Source: Phycisphaerales bacterium (GTDB lineage Bacteria; Planctomycetota; Phycisphaerae; UBA1845). From it: a stretch of DNA of 64,000 nucleotides. Below the pieces are notes generated by a model that searched no databases, was not told the origin of the DNA, and saw only the letters and a list, made by a program, of their open reading frames with translations. Both the position numbers and the translations under genes were made by a program. The stretch is from NCBI GenBank assembly GCA_003597935.1, contig QZJT01000039.1:1-64000 (forward strand), given 5' to 3'. Shown here one piece after another: positions 29,908 through 39,149 of this stretch; position 1 is the stretch's first letter; each line of letters opens with the position of its first letter.

Positions 29908-31394
29908 TCCCCGGGCCACCTTCCGTCGTTGCGTCCCAGGCTGCCGTTCTCCCAGCGTACTACTTGCTCGAAATGGCGCTGATCGGCGGCGGGGTCGAAC
30001 TGCCGCAGCCGCGTCCAGGCGACCGGGTACAGCTCGTTGAACGCCGGACGCATGACGGCCAGTGACCACAGCACGGCCGCGGCCAGGATCGTCATTCGCA
30101 CGCACCCGGCGGCGCTATCGGCGTGCAGCTCGGCCGGCAAGTCCGCGCGGGCTGAAGCCCGCGGCTCGCCGCTGGCGCCTGATCGCGCGCTGGGATCACG
30201 CAAGCCAGCCGGCGTCGCGAGCGTGTCGATCAACGCTCTCCAGAAATACCCCGACGCCATCACGATCGGCAGGAACGAGAGGACGTAATAGTGATACGAA
30301 CGGCGCGGGAGTTGAACGAGCAGAATGCACTCGATGATCTGCCAGAGGAGCAGGAACGACATCGCGGCCGGAAGAATGCCGTGCCGGAGCGTGTGATCCG
30401 CCGCCCCGTCGACGTCGAGGCCGGTCGGGCTTGCTGCGGCAGACGGGCTGACGCGCGCGGTTCGCCACGGGAGCACCAGCGGCGTCAGCGCCAGCCACAT
30501 GAGCGGCGCCCACAGCGGCTTGACGTCGCGCCAGGTGTCGGGCCATCCGGTCTCGCGCTCCAGCATCATCGCCGCCTGCACCGTCATGTCGTGCCACGCC
30601 TGTCGCCACGTACCCTGAATCGTCAGCATCAGCGCGAATGGCAACAGGGCCAGCGCCACGCCGAACGACACGCTCACGCCATCCACGATGGCCAGGCGGA
30701 ACTGGCGCCGCAACGAGCGGCGGAGCACGACGTGACCCAGCACGGCCGCGGCGATCGGGATCGCCGTCTGCTTGGCCGCCAGATTGATGCCGATGCAGGC
30801 GCCGCAACCGATGAGGGTCCATCGCGAGCGACGTTCGGCGTCCCGCACACCTGACGACTCTGCTGCCGGCGCGACCTGCCGCGTGCCGCCCAGCGAATGG
30901 ACGTAGAGCAGCGCCGCCCCCGCCTGCGGCAGCACCAGATAGCTCTCCGCCAGTGCGAACCCCTCGCCGGTGAAGTCGAGGGCGGAGAAGTAGTTGATGG
31001 CCAGCACCGCGGCGGACGCCGTCATCAGCGCCGGCCACGGCCCGTACAGCGTCCGTGCGAACCGGTAGATGACCACGTACCCTAACACCATCAGCAGCGA
31101 TTCCATCGGGATCAGCGACGTCCGCGCCGCGGGCAGCACGAGGTAGGGCAATGTGTTGACCACCATGATGGCGGGCGGCTTGTCGATGCTCATGTCGCGA
31201 TAGAGGACGTCACCGTGGACCATGCGGTAGGAGAAGGCCGCGGACGTGTAGCTGTCGGTGCGGATGTCGCTGCAATAACAGGCGATCCGCCCCACCACGT
31301 GGGTCAGCACTATCGCCGCCAGGGCCGACGCGACAACCCAGGACGGCGGCCTGGTCCAGTCGGCGTGCGTGGGGCCATTCACGTGCGTGACCAT
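29904..31394 (-). CDS. GT39/ArnT-like membrane glycosyltransferase
   Basis: 496 aa from the ATG at 31394 (MVTHVNG); the frame runs further upstream only through repeats. About 11 hydrophobic helices. The first periplasmic loop has SDIRTDSYTSAAFSYR and HGDVLYRDMSIDKPP: the Asp-rich start and the D-x-KPP motif are typical of dolichyl-phosphate-mannose/ArnT-type transferases that use polyprenyl-phosphate sugars. A copy of the REP palindrome (30143-30169) lies inside the gene and is translated as RASARADLP-like residues near 410, in a loop. It is followed by an ATGA-coupled membrane protein. Confidence 0.82.
   Translation of the reverse strand: MVTHVNGPTHADWTRPPSWVVASALAAIVLTHVVGRIACYCSDIRTDSYTSAAFSYRMVHGDVLYRDMSIDKPPAIMVVNTLPYLVLPAARTSLIPMESLLMVLGYVVIYRFARTLYGPWPALMTASAAVLAINYFSALDFTGEGFALAESYLVLPQAGAALLYVHSLGGTRQVAPAAESSGVRDAERRSRWTLIGCGACIGINLAAKQTAIPIAAAVLGHVVLRRSLRRQFRLAIVDGVSVSFGVALALLPFALMLTIQGTWRQAWHDMTVQAAMMLERETGWPDTWRDVKPLWAPLMWLALTPLVLPWRTARVSPSAAASPTGLDVDGAADHTLRHGILPAAMSFLLLWQIIECILLVQLPRRSYHYYVLSFLPIVMASGYFWRALIDTLATPAGLRDPSARSGASGEPRASARADLPAELHADSAAGCVRMTILAAAVLWSLAVMRPAFNELYPVAWTRLRQFDPAADQRHFEQVVRWENGSLGRNDGRWPGE
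30143..30169 (-). repeat. REP-like palindrome inside a coding sequence, copy 2 of 5
   Basis: CCGCGCGGGCTGAAGCCC then GCGGCTCGC, the reverse complement of the copies at 15273, 33918 and 38585. It is 27 bp, a multiple of three, and keeps the glycosyltransferase frame open. Confidence 0.85.
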
Positions 31395-31860
31395 CTTTCC
31401 CGATCCGAACCCCGACCGTATCCGAACCCCGACCGTAAGGGAGGGGCCGCCGCGCCCATCCGAACCCCGCCGTAAGGGAGGGACCGCCGCGCCCATCCGA
31501 ACCCCGCCGTAAGGGAGGGACCGCCGCGCCCATCCGAACCCCGACCGTAAGGGAGGGGCCGACCGCCCGGAACGCATACCATGACGGAACTGCAACCGAA
31601 AGCCGGGAGCCGCGCCATTACGGGCGCCGTTCGGATGGCGTCACGCAGGCAACAGCCGCGGCCGGGACGAGTTCCCGGCCGCGGCCTCGGACCCACCCAC
31701 GTCAGGGTTGACGCGGTGTCGCAGGAGTTCACCGTCGGTCGCGCTGCCCACGCCGCATCCTCACTCCGAACACACCCAGTCGGGCTTCACGCCGGCTCGG
31801 ACCGACCGATGCGACGCGGACGCCCCCCTCGCCGCCGAGGGAAGCAGTTCGTGTCATGGC
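31395..31860. other. Gene-free region with 37-bp repeats
   Basis: This 466 bp region lies between the glycosyltransferase start and the stop of the secreted protein at 31861. Its left part is the 37-bp repeat array at 31403-31570. The remainder holds no clear gene or terminator. Confidence 0.5.
31403..31570 (+). repeat. 37-bp tandem repeat array
   Basis: Units begin CGAACCCCG, continue CCGTAAGGGAGGG and end CCGCCGCGCCCATC. Clean units are 31461-31497 and 31498-31534; flanking units at about 31424-31460 and from 31535 are slightly different. In all frames the array gives open Arg/Gly-rich peptides of the SLPYGRGSD type, which inflates the upstream gene if translated. Confidence 0.9.
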
Positions 31861-33750
31861 CTACGGCTCGAGGATGCACTGGCATCCATTGCCGGTGGCC
31901 TGCACCGTGCAGTAGGCGTCCTTGTTCGGATCGGCCTTGGTCTGACACGTCGTCTTGACGGTCTTATTCGCACCGGTCGGGCAGGAGCTGCCACCGCTCT
32001 TGCACGCCCCGCGGCAGATCACGGAACCCACCGGCAACGGCACGCACGCGGTGCAGTTGTCGCCGACCAGCGGGGCGGCCGTGGTCGTGTATTTGCACTC
32101 CCGATCGGGATCGCCGCCGCACAAGACCTCCCTGGGCTCGAAGCAATCGAACGGCCGGAGCAGTTCCAGCGTGACGTTGCCGACGCTGCCGGGCTGGGCG
32201 AACGACGCCTTCTTGCCGCGGATCGCCACCTCGTGGACGATGTCGTTGACCGCCAGCAGGATGGTCTCGCCGGCATGGCGGGCGTCCGTGAAGATCGTAA
32301 TGGCCTTCAGCTTCCCTTTGCGGCTGCACTTGGTCTTGAACTTGCTGACATCCTCGCAGGGGATTCCCTCCGGCCCACCCGGCCGAACGGCCTCGAAGCA
32401 GAGGATCTGGTGGACGTTCGGGAAACCGATCTGGGCCAGATCGACCCACTGGTTAGTGCGGTTGCACTCGATCGCCCGCAGGAAACTCGGGCTTTCCTGT
32501 CCGAACGGGTTGGATCCCGGCCAGAAGCCGAAGTAGTCGGTGGCCTTGTGGTTGTACACCTCGATGACCATAGGGCCGGGCGGTGCGATCGGGCCGCGCA
32601 TCTCGACAGTGCGCCGCTGGAACTGCGTGCCGTCCGGCACCAGGTCCTGCTGGCTGTCGAGCAGCTCGGATCCCTCGAACTGCGGGAAGTTCGGCGCGTG
32701 CCAGACGTTGATGTAGACTTGGCACGGCCGGCCCTCGCCGGTGGCGTCGCGGCAGGCCTCGACGGCGTACTCGACGTTGCCGATCCGGGTCGGCTGCTCC
32801 AGCTTGAACACGCGGGCGTGACCGTTCTCCGTCACCGTCCGGCCGCCGTCGGCGGAGCACGCCACGCTCCCGCGCGTCGGCTCCTGGCGGATGGAGCCGC
32901 ATTTCTTGTCGGTGTCGACGCAGTCGCACAGGCCCGCGTCGCGGTCATAGCGGCACACCTTGGGATCGAAGCAGGAGTTGTTGACGCACTTGATCTTTAC
33001 GCGAATGACGCACGAGCCGAACCCGACGCAGCCGCAGTCGATGATGCCCTGGCAGACGCCCCAGTCGCACGGCTCGTCCGGGTCGCTGACGCACTCGTTG
33101 ACGTTCTGCACGTCGCAGTCGCGCATCGACACGCCCGGCCCCGGTCCCTCGTACTCGATCTCCTCACCATCCTCGAGCACGCCACGAAGATGGGCGAGCC
33201 GCAGTTCGCCGTTTTCATCAATGCGATAGCCCACGTCGCGCACCAGCAGTTCCCGGTCGGTATCGCCGCAACCCCACAGGATCTGCCGCCCGACAAAATC
33301 GGCCGGTCCGTCGATCAGCTCGACGTCCGGCCACAGAGTGTTGTCGACGTCCACGGCGCGGCCGTCGTCCATCAGACCGCTGAGCCGGACCAGCACGATC
33401 CGGCCGTTGCGCACGCCGTAGGCGATTTCGCTGACGTAGACGCGCTGCACGCCTTCACCCCCGTCGTCGCGGGGCGTGGCCAGCAGGCTCCCGGCGGCGT
33501 CCGCGAAGGAGACGATCTCCCGCGGGCCGGCGATGGGAAGTCCGGCCCGCACGTAGGCGGGCGCCGGTTCGACACCGAAGGCCGAGTCGTCCGCAGCCGG
33601 GCTGAGCACGAACTCCGCCGGGCCGATGGCGTGCGTCCAGTCCGCATCGAGAGACGCGGCCGCAAGGGCCCACGACTGCGCGGACGCGACGGCGACGCAC
33701 AGCGCGCCGACCACGGGTCCGCACAACCTACACCACGTTCCGGTTTTCAT
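31861..33750 (-). CDS. Secreted cysteine-rich protein with internal domain B
   Basis: 629 aa, start after GGAGGAC. Signal peptide about 1-30 (ending SWALA). The N-terminal 200 residues are Asp/Gly/Val-rich and low in Cys. A Cys-dense section (about 205-300) resembles extracellular disulfide-knotted modules. A jelly-roll-like segment (about 300-440: VYINVWHAPNFPQF, VIEVYNHKATDYFGFWPGSNPFGQ) is followed by a copy of shared domain B (about 450-520: FKTKCSRKGKLKAI, IRGKKASF). A second Cys-rich tail (CTACVPLP, CRGACKSGG) closes the protein. The function is unknown. Domain B here is internal rather than terminal. Confidence 0.82.
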   Translation of the reverse strand: MKTGTWCRLCGPVVGALCVAVASAQSWALAAASLDADWTHAIGPAEFVLSPAADDSAFGVEPAPAYVRAGLPIAGPREIVSFADAAGSLLATPRDDGGEGVQRVYVSEIAYGVRNGRIVLVRLSGLMDDGRAVDVDNTLWPDVELIDGPADFVGRQILWGCGDTDRELLVRDVGYRIDENGELRLAHLRGVLEDGEEIEYEGPGPGVSMRDCDVQNVNECVSDPDEPCDWGVCQGIIDCGCVGFGSCVIRVKIKCVNNSCFDPKVCRYDRDAGLCDCVDTDKKCGSIRQEPTRGSVACSADGGRTVTENGHARVFKLEQPTRIGNVEYAVEACRDATGEGRPCQVYINVWHAPNFPQFEGSELLDSQQDLVPDGTQFQRRTVEMRGPIAPPGPMVIEVYNHKATDYFGFWPGSNPFGQESPSFLRAIECNRTNQWVDLAQIGFPNVHQILCFEAVRPGGPEGIPCEDVSKFKTKCSRKGKLKAITIFTDARHAGETILLAVNDIVHEVAIRGKKASFAQPGSVGNVTLELLRPFDCFEPREVLCGGDPDRECKYTTTAAPLVGDNCTACVPLPVGSVICRGACKSGGSSCPTGANKTVKTTCQTKADPNKDAYCTVQATGNGCQCILEP

Positions 33751-33917
33751 GGCATGTCCTCCAGAAATGAACCGCGGATACGGGTCGGAGCGGCTACGCC
33801 GCCGACCCCGTCCCCGCTCCAGTCCGTATCCGTGCGTGGGAGGACGGTTCTTACAGTTGTGCAGGTGGATTCTGCGAACGTGGCGCCTGGATGAGCATGC
33901 GCGATCATGCGCCCCCA

Positions 33918-33944
33918 GCGAGCCGCGGGCTTGAAGTCCGCGCG
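33918..33944 (+). repeat. REP-like palindrome, copy 3 of 5
   Basis: GCGAGCCGCGGGCTTGAAGT then CCGCGCGG. It has one arm change relative to the other copies (GAAGT for CAGCC), slightly weakening the hairpin. Confidence 0.8.
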
Positions 33945-34080
33945 GACTTCCCGGCAGTGATTCGGCTGCGTTTCACGCACGGCGGTGCCGTTTCTGACGG
34001 TCGTGATGGAGTCTCCAGGCTCCGTTCCACAGCCGCGTATACAACACGGAGGTTAGTCGTGAAGGAGTTTGAACGCTCCA

Positions 34081-34180
34081 GTCTTCAGCCGCGAGTGCGG
34101 CTCCAGTCTTCAGCCGCGAGTGCGGCTCAAGTCTTCAGCCGCGAGTGCGGCTCAAGTCTTCAGCCGCGAATGCGGCTCAG
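34081..34180 (+). repeat. 25-bp tandem repeat, four units
   Basis: Four head-to-tail units of GTCTTCAGCCGCGAGTGCGG plus CTCCA or CTCAA (the last unit GAATGCGGCTCAG). Each unit contains an inverted AGCCGC...GCGGCT pair and can fold into a small hairpin. No spacers. Confidence 0.93.
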
Positions 34181-34566
34181 GGCTGTAGCCGCGGGTGAAG
34201 CCCGTCTGCGGGCGAACCCGCGGACGGACGGACGGACCTCGGGAAACCGCGGGGAGCCGCGAAGCGGCGAAGGAACTCGCGCGATGTGCGTTTCCCAACG
34301 ATGAAACGGGCGTCGGTTCGCACTGCGGCCTAGCGCGGATTCGCTCCACGTGGACTGCCCTGTTCGTCGTTGCGGATCCAACTCGCGCGGCGACGCGTCC
34401 CTCGCCGCTTCGCGGCTCAAGGGATGGGGGGCCGGCCCGATCCGCGGGTTCGCCCGCAGACGGGCTTCACCCGCGGCTACAACCCTTCCGCCGCTGCGCG
34501 GCTACCTCCGAGGACGTCGGCTCAGCGCCGGCGGCCGGCGCCTACAGCCCTTCCGCCGCTGCGCGG

Positions 34567-36531
34567 CTACCTCCGAGGACGTCGCCCGAGCGCCGAACGA
34601 TGCCGCACGACGCGCATCGTCCCCAGGCCGAACACCAGGCTCAGCAGGAACAACGGGCCCAGCGCCCCGCACGGATCGAAGAACGAACCATCGAAGAAGA
34701 AGAAGTCGTCAAAGGCCGTGCCGCGGAAGCGGGCGGAATCGACGCAGTCGCTGAGGCCCGCGTCCAGCAGTTCCTGCTCGCCGACGATGTCGATCGTCGC
34801 CTGCGACACCGGCGCGTCGAGATCGGCGATCGCCACCGTCTGGAACGCCACGTCGGAGAGCACCCAGGCGTGCTGATCGAGCAGGTCCGCCCGGCGGACC
34901 AGGCCGCGGTGGTCGATCACGCCGCGCTGGCGCAGGTTCGTGGCTCCCAGTTCGATCAGCGCCAGCGAATCGACGTAGTCGCCCAGTTCCTCGTCGAAGG
35001 TGCTGAAGGGCAGCAGGATCAGCCCGGCCTCTTCGATAATCTTGAGGGCCTTCTCGTCCACCGTCGCTTCGGAGGAGGTGTCGTACCGGCCGCGGTCGCC
35101 AAGGATGATGCGGTCTCGCTGCGACGGATCCGACGGGTCGGACACGTCATAGAGCGCGATGGCGGGCCGGAAGCCGTTGGTATCGTCGAAACCAACGCCG
35201 ATCAACCGGTCTCCCAACGGCTCCAGGTGGGTGCTGAAACCGGGCACTTCCAGTTCTCCCGCCACCTTGGGCGCGGACGGGTCGGACAGGTCGAGCACGA
35301 ACAGCGGGTCGATCTGCACGAAGGTCACCGCGTATCCGCGCGTGCCGTCGAAGCGCACCGCCCGCAGCGACTCGTCCGCGACGATCGGCAGGCGGGCCAG
35401 GCGGGTGATCGCGTCCGGATCAGTCACGTCGTAGGTATAAAGCGCCACCACGGTGCGGAAGCCGGATTCGATGAACTCCTCCGTGACGATGCGGAAGGCG
35501 CCCTCGAACTCGTCGACGAAGAACCGGTCTTCCACCAGGCCGGGCACGCGGAACTGATCGCGGCGGACGATGTCGCCGGCCGGGTCGCGGATGTCGACAT
35601 AGGAGACCAGCGTCGTGTCCTGCAGGTCGACGTCCGGGCCGAAGACGTAGAGCGCCGTATTCGAAACGTGGATGTCGAGGGCGTCGCCGGCGAAGGTCTC
35701 GGTCTCGACTTCGGTCACGTTCTGCGGGTCTAAGATGCTGATGGAGGTGACGAAGACGCCGGAAGTCCGTGGCTCCTCCTCAATGACATCGCCATTGACG
35801 TTGTCATTCTGATTGTCGTCGCCGTTCGGACTTTCATTGTCGTTCTGGTTCTCATTGTCGTTCTGGTTCTCGTTCTGGTTCTCGTTACCGTTCTGATTCT
35901 CGTTGTCGTTCTGGTTGTCGTTGTCGCCGCCGTTTTCGTCGTCGCCGTCGCCGCCCGAGCCGGGCACGACGTTCCCGGCGACGTAGATCACGCCGCCGAC
36001 GCGGCGGGTGGCGGTGACGAAACCGGCGAAATCGAAGGTGTGGATCACCTGGGGCGCGTCCTTGTCGGCGATGTCAACCACCCACAGGCGGCTGCCCTGG
36101 AAATCGGGTTGGAGCAGCTCGGCGAATTCGCCTTCCGCGAACCCGACCACCTCGCCGGCGCAGCGGAAGAAGTCCGCAGCGGTGAAGACGAACGCCAGGT
36201 CGTCGCGGACGAACAGCTCGACCCCCCGGCCGCCCAGACTGGCGCCGCCGCGCATCACCGGGTCGGTCACGCTGGTGGCGTCGATGATGCGCAGCCCCTT
36301 GAACGGGTTGGCCAGGTAGAGGAAGCCGTCCACCACTTTGACGATGTCGGCCTCTTCGATCTCGCGGGCGATCACCTCGCGGTCGGTCGCGTGGTCGTCA
36401 AAGCCGGGACCGGCCTGCGGCGCGAGGGAGGCGCACGAAAGCGGCTGCGCGGCCAGGGTCAGCGTGAGAATGACCAGCGCACCTGCGGAACTGAGCAGAC
36501 GCGCCCGTGGGAGCCATCGTCGGGTGGACAT
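34567..36531 (-). CDS. Secreted beta-propeller protein with Asn/Gln-rich linker and C-terminal anchor
   Basis: 654 aa, start after CCAGGAAGAAAGG. Signal peptide about 1-33. The body is a C-terminal beta-propeller-domain protein of the archaeal/bacterial secreted type: repeated YVDIRDPAG, LWVVDIADKDAP and IALYDVSDPSDPS blades. A linker near residues 190-250 is built of D/E-N-Q-N repeats (coding DNA about 35779-35935). Near the C-terminus a hydrophobic segment (LGPLFLLSLVFGLGTM) precedes an Arg-rich tail (RHRSALGRRPRR). This is the pattern of a membrane anchor or a protein-sorting signal. Function unknown. Confidence 0.85.
   Translation of the reverse strand: MSTRRWLPRARLLSSAGALVILTLTLAAQPLSCASLAPQAGPGFDDHATDREVIAREIEEADIVKVVDGFLYLANPFKGLRIIDATSVTDPVMRGGASLGGRGVELFVRDDLAFVFTAADFFRCAGEVVGFAEGEFAELLQPDFQGSRLWVVDIADKDAPQVIHTFDFAGFVTATRRVGGVIYVAGNVVPGSGGDGDDENGGDNDNQNDNENQNGNENQNENQNDNENQNDNESPNGDDNQNDNVNGDVIEEEPRTSGVFVTSISILDPQNVTEVETETFAGDALDIHVSNTALYVFGPDVDLQDTTLVSYVDIRDPAGDIVRRDQFRVPGLVEDRFFVDEFEGAFRIVTEEFIESGFRTVVALYTYDVTDPDAITRLARLPIVADESLRAVRFDGTRGYAVTFVQIDPLFVLDLSDPSAPKVAGELEVPGFSTHLEPLGDRLIGVGFDDTNGFRPAIALYDVSDPSDPSQRDRIILGDRGRYDTSSEATVDEKALKIIEEAGLILLPFSTFDEELGDYVDSLALIELGATNLRQRGVIDHRGLVRRADLLDQHAWVLSDVAFQTVAIADLDAPVSQATIDIVGEQELLDAGLSDCVDSARFRGTAFDDFFFFDGSFFDPCGALGPLFLLSLVFGLGTMRVVRHRSALGRRPRR
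35779..35935 (-). repeat. In-frame NQN/NDN-coding repeats
   Basis: Imperfect six- and twelve-base repeats of the GAGAACCAGAAC and GACAATGAGAAC type on the minus strand. They code for an acidic, Asn-rich linker in the beta-propeller protein. The repeats stay in frame and may vary in length between strains. Confidence 0.85.
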
Positions 36532-36683
36532 GGGTGGACCTTTCTTCCTGGAGACGCGGGCAGGGAGGGGGGCGGTGCGTCCGCCTCCCCTGGACGGCGG
36601 CTCGCTTCCGGTGGACGCATGGAAGGAACCGCGCGGGCGATTCTACGTCCCCACCAGGTGTCCACGGAAGCCGGCCGAGCGCG

Positions 36684-38543
36684 TCACCCCGCCGCCGCCG
36701 GGCGGTTCAGGGTGCGGAGCAGGTCACGCTGCTCGACCAGACCGACGACCCTGCCGCCGCCGGCGGCGTCGACCACCGCCAGCGAGCCGAAATCGGTGCG
36801 GCCGAAGACCTCCAGCAGTCCGGCCAGCGACGTGTCGGCCGGCACGCTGGGCGAGTCGGCGTCGGCGATGTCGGCGGCCGTGACCAGATCGCGCAGGGCC
36901 GGGTCGTAGATCAGGTCGCGCAGATCGGAGAAGTGGATCATGCCGACGTAGGCGCCGTCGTCGTCCACCACCGGAAAGTGGTTGAACGCGCTCGATTCCA
37001 CGAACTGGAGCACCTCGTCGATGGTCGCGCCGGCCCGCAACAGCCTGGCGTTGGTGCGCATGATGTGGCGGGTCTGAAGCGACTGCGGATCGGCCGCTTT
37101 CCTCGCCTCGCCGAAGCCCAGCAACCGCAGGAGCGCCTCCCACTTCAACTGCAGAACCGAGTCGCCTTCGGCCGTCGAGGGCCGCCGTCGCCGCATCAGG
37201 CTGATCGCCTTCACCTCGCCGCTGGCCACCACCACGTGCTTGAGCGCCACCGGGCCGAGCAGCTCGAACACGACCACGGCCCCCAGGACGATCGACTTGA
37301 AGGTGGTCGCCATCGGATCACTGACAAACCCCTCGGCGGTGCGGGTCCCCCAATGGGTAGCGGCGAAGTCCGCCAGACCGATCGCCACCCCCGCCTGGCA
37401 CAGCAGCCCCAGGCCCAGCCGCCGCCGCGATTCCGCCCGCGGGCCGTTCGCCCATCGCACACCCAGCCACGGCCCGGCGACCTTGCCGACCAGACGCCCG
37501 GCGACGTACGCGGCCCCGACCCATCCCATGGCCGCCAGATCGCCCACGTGAAGCTCGTATCCGGCCAGCACGAAGAACGCCGCGAACACCGGGCTGCCGA
37601 AGATACGAACCGCCTGCTGGAACGGCTCCTGGTCCATGGTGATGTTGGAGAACACCGCGCCAGCGCATAGGCAGGTCAGCAGGTAGTTCAACGACAGGTT
37701 GAAGTGGGCGGCCAGGTAGCTCCCCCCTCCGCTCAGGCCCAGCAGCACCGTCAGGAAAACCAGGATGAACTCCGCCTGAGACAGCTTGGCGTATGCCACG
37801 CTGAGCGCAAACCCGGTGACCAGTCCCACCGCGGCGCTGCCCAGCGTGGTGGAGAGCAGATCCAGCCACAGCATGCCCCGGGCGCCGGCGCCCGAGTCGA
37901 TCAGCCCGGCCGCGCCAAAGACGACAAAGAGCACGTGGAACGATATGATGGCCATGGCGCCGTTGACGGCGGTCATGGTCAGGATCGTGTCGCCCATCGG
38001 TCCCTTGGCGTCGTATTCCCGCAGGACGATCGTCGTCGCGGTCGGCGCCGTCTCCAGCGCAACGCACGCCAGCAGAAGCGCCATGACGATGGCCGCCGCC
38101 CCGCCTCCCGCGCCGAACGCCAGTGACGCACAGAGGCACAGGATCGCCACCAGCAGGCCCACCGCGACGTGCTCACACAGGCACAGCTTCCACAGCCGCG
38201 CGCCGACCCGTCGCAGGTGGCTGGCCTCGAACACAGCGCCCATCGAAAAGAGAACCAGCCCCAGTGCCAGCGTCTTGACGGCCCGAACGGCCAGCGCCGC
38301 TTCGTCCGCCAGCGCCGCGGCGGCATCTTCCTCGTGCCGCTGCTCCAGCAGGGTCAGTACGCCCCAGCGCAGGACCACGCCGCCGACGAGATACCCCACC
38401 ACCCGCGGCACGCGCACGATGCTGGCCGCCGCCCCTCCGCAGATCGCGGCCAGCAGCAGCAGCGCTAGAAACACGCCGGAGGGGATCGCGGCCGCGGACG
38501 ACGCCCCGGCGGACGCCGCGAGGATGGTGGGATCCACGCTCAC
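36684..38543 (-). CDS. Kef/CPA2-type cation:proton antiporter with two CBS domains
   Basis: 619 aa. The GTG at 38543 has GAGG upstream. About 12 hydrophobic helices (about 22-410) form a Na+/H+-exchanger fold. A C-terminal cytoplasmic part has two CBS motifs (about 490-545 and 555-610), the second ending VVGLVEQRDLLR. CBS pairs usually bind adenine nucleotides and gate the transporter. Kef proteins usually carry an RCK/TrkA-N domain here instead, so this is a variant with a different regulatory module. The ion cannot be told. Confidence 0.88.
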   Translation of the reverse strand: MSVDPTILAASAGASSAAAIPSGVFLALLLLAAICGGAAASIVRVPRVVGYLVGGVVLRWGVLTLLEQRHEEDAAAALADEAALAVRAVKTLALGLVLFSMGAVFEASHLRRVGARLWKLCLCEHVAVGLLVAILCLCASLAFGAGGGAAAIVMALLLACVALETAPTATTIVLREYDAKGPMGDTILTMTAVNGAMAIISFHVLFVVFGAAGLIDSGAGARGMLWLDLLSTTLGSAAVGLVTGFALSVAYAKLSQAEFILVFLTVLLGLSGGGSYLAAHFNLSLNYLLTCLCAGAVFSNITMDQEPFQQAVRIFGSPVFAAFFVLAGYELHVGDLAAMGWVGAAYVAGRLVGKVAGPWLGVRWANGPRAESRRRLGLGLLCQAGVAIGLADFAATHWGTRTAEGFVSDPMATTFKSIVLGAVVVFELLGPVALKHVVVASGEVKAISLMRRRRPSTAEGDSVLQLKWEALLRLLGFGEARKAADPQSLQTRHIMRTNARLLRAGATIDEVLQFVESSAFNHFPVVDDDGAYVGMIHFSDLRDLIYDPALRDLVTAADIADADSPSVPADTSLAGLLEVFGRTDFGSLAVVDAAGGGRVVGLVEQRDLLRTLNRPAAAG

Positions 38544-39149
38544 GCGGCAACCTCGGTGGCACGGCGCGCGACCATCTGCCGCCAGCGAGCCGCGGGCTTC
38601 AGCCCGCGCGGGGTCTCCTCCCGCGACACGGTTTCGATTTGCGCACGCCGATACACGTCGCGCCGCGCATCGCCGACGGGTGACAATGCCGCTTCAGACC
38701 TCGGTAAAATGATGAGGTCAGATGAGCGCGACGCGCTGCGCGGCAGGTGTCGGTGGTTGCGGGGACGCCTCATGCGTCGCGATTATGGATGAGATCGCGC
38801 CCGCCCGCCATCGCGGGGGATCGTACGGGTGCGCGACGGGATTGCTCTGCTCTGACGCTGCGCAGCGGTGGTGTGACGAGAATGCTCTGCTCTCGCGCCG
38901 CGCAGCGGGCGAGGGGTTGTAGCCGCGGCTACAGCCCTGGGCCGCATTCGCGGCCGCAAACCAGAGGGTGTACCGGTCACCACCGATCCCTGAGCCGCAT
39001 TCGCGGCTGCAGACCGGAACGTGCCAGCGCCATCACAACTGACGCCTGAGGCGCATTCGCGGCTGCAGACCGGGGCACGCACATTCCATCAGGACTCACG
39101 CCAGGGCCAGACACGACCCGCTCGACGCCGGCGTCCGTCGTCCCGGCTG
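38544..39149. other. Gene-free repeat-rich region
   Basis: This 606 bp region separates the antiporter start from the nadD stop. It holds the REP copy at 38585-38611, GCTCTGCTCT-type units near 38845-38905 like those at 43800-43970, and three copies of a GCATTCGCGGC(T/C)GCA-ACC block between 38943 and 39075. No gene is supported. Confidence 0.55.
38585..38611 (+). repeat. REP-like palindrome, copy 4 of 5
   Basis: GCGAGCCGCGGGCTTCAGCC then CGCGCGG, the cleanest copy. The arms CGGGC and GCCCG pair around TTCA. Confidence 0.85.

Larger units (their letters stand above)
33751..34566. other. Gene-free repeat-rich region
   Basis: This 816 bp region holds the REP palindrome at 33918-33944, the 25-bp tandem array at 34081-34180 and TGTAGCCGCGGGTGAAGCCCG-type inverted repeats near 34181-34220 and 34440-34490. 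It also holds two copies of a CCCTTCCGCCGCTGCGCGGC block about 70 bp apart (from about 34486 and 34555). No gene is supported. Confidence 0.6.

Noticed and set aside
29904..31595. Longer glycosyltransferase start at 31595
   Set aside because: The extra 67 residues are read from the 37-bp repeat array and have no signal or domain; the ATG at 31394 is better.
34081..34180. CRISPR array
   Set aside because: The 25-bp units are directly adjacent with no spacers and no cas gene is present. The same holds for the arrays at 28732 and 31403.
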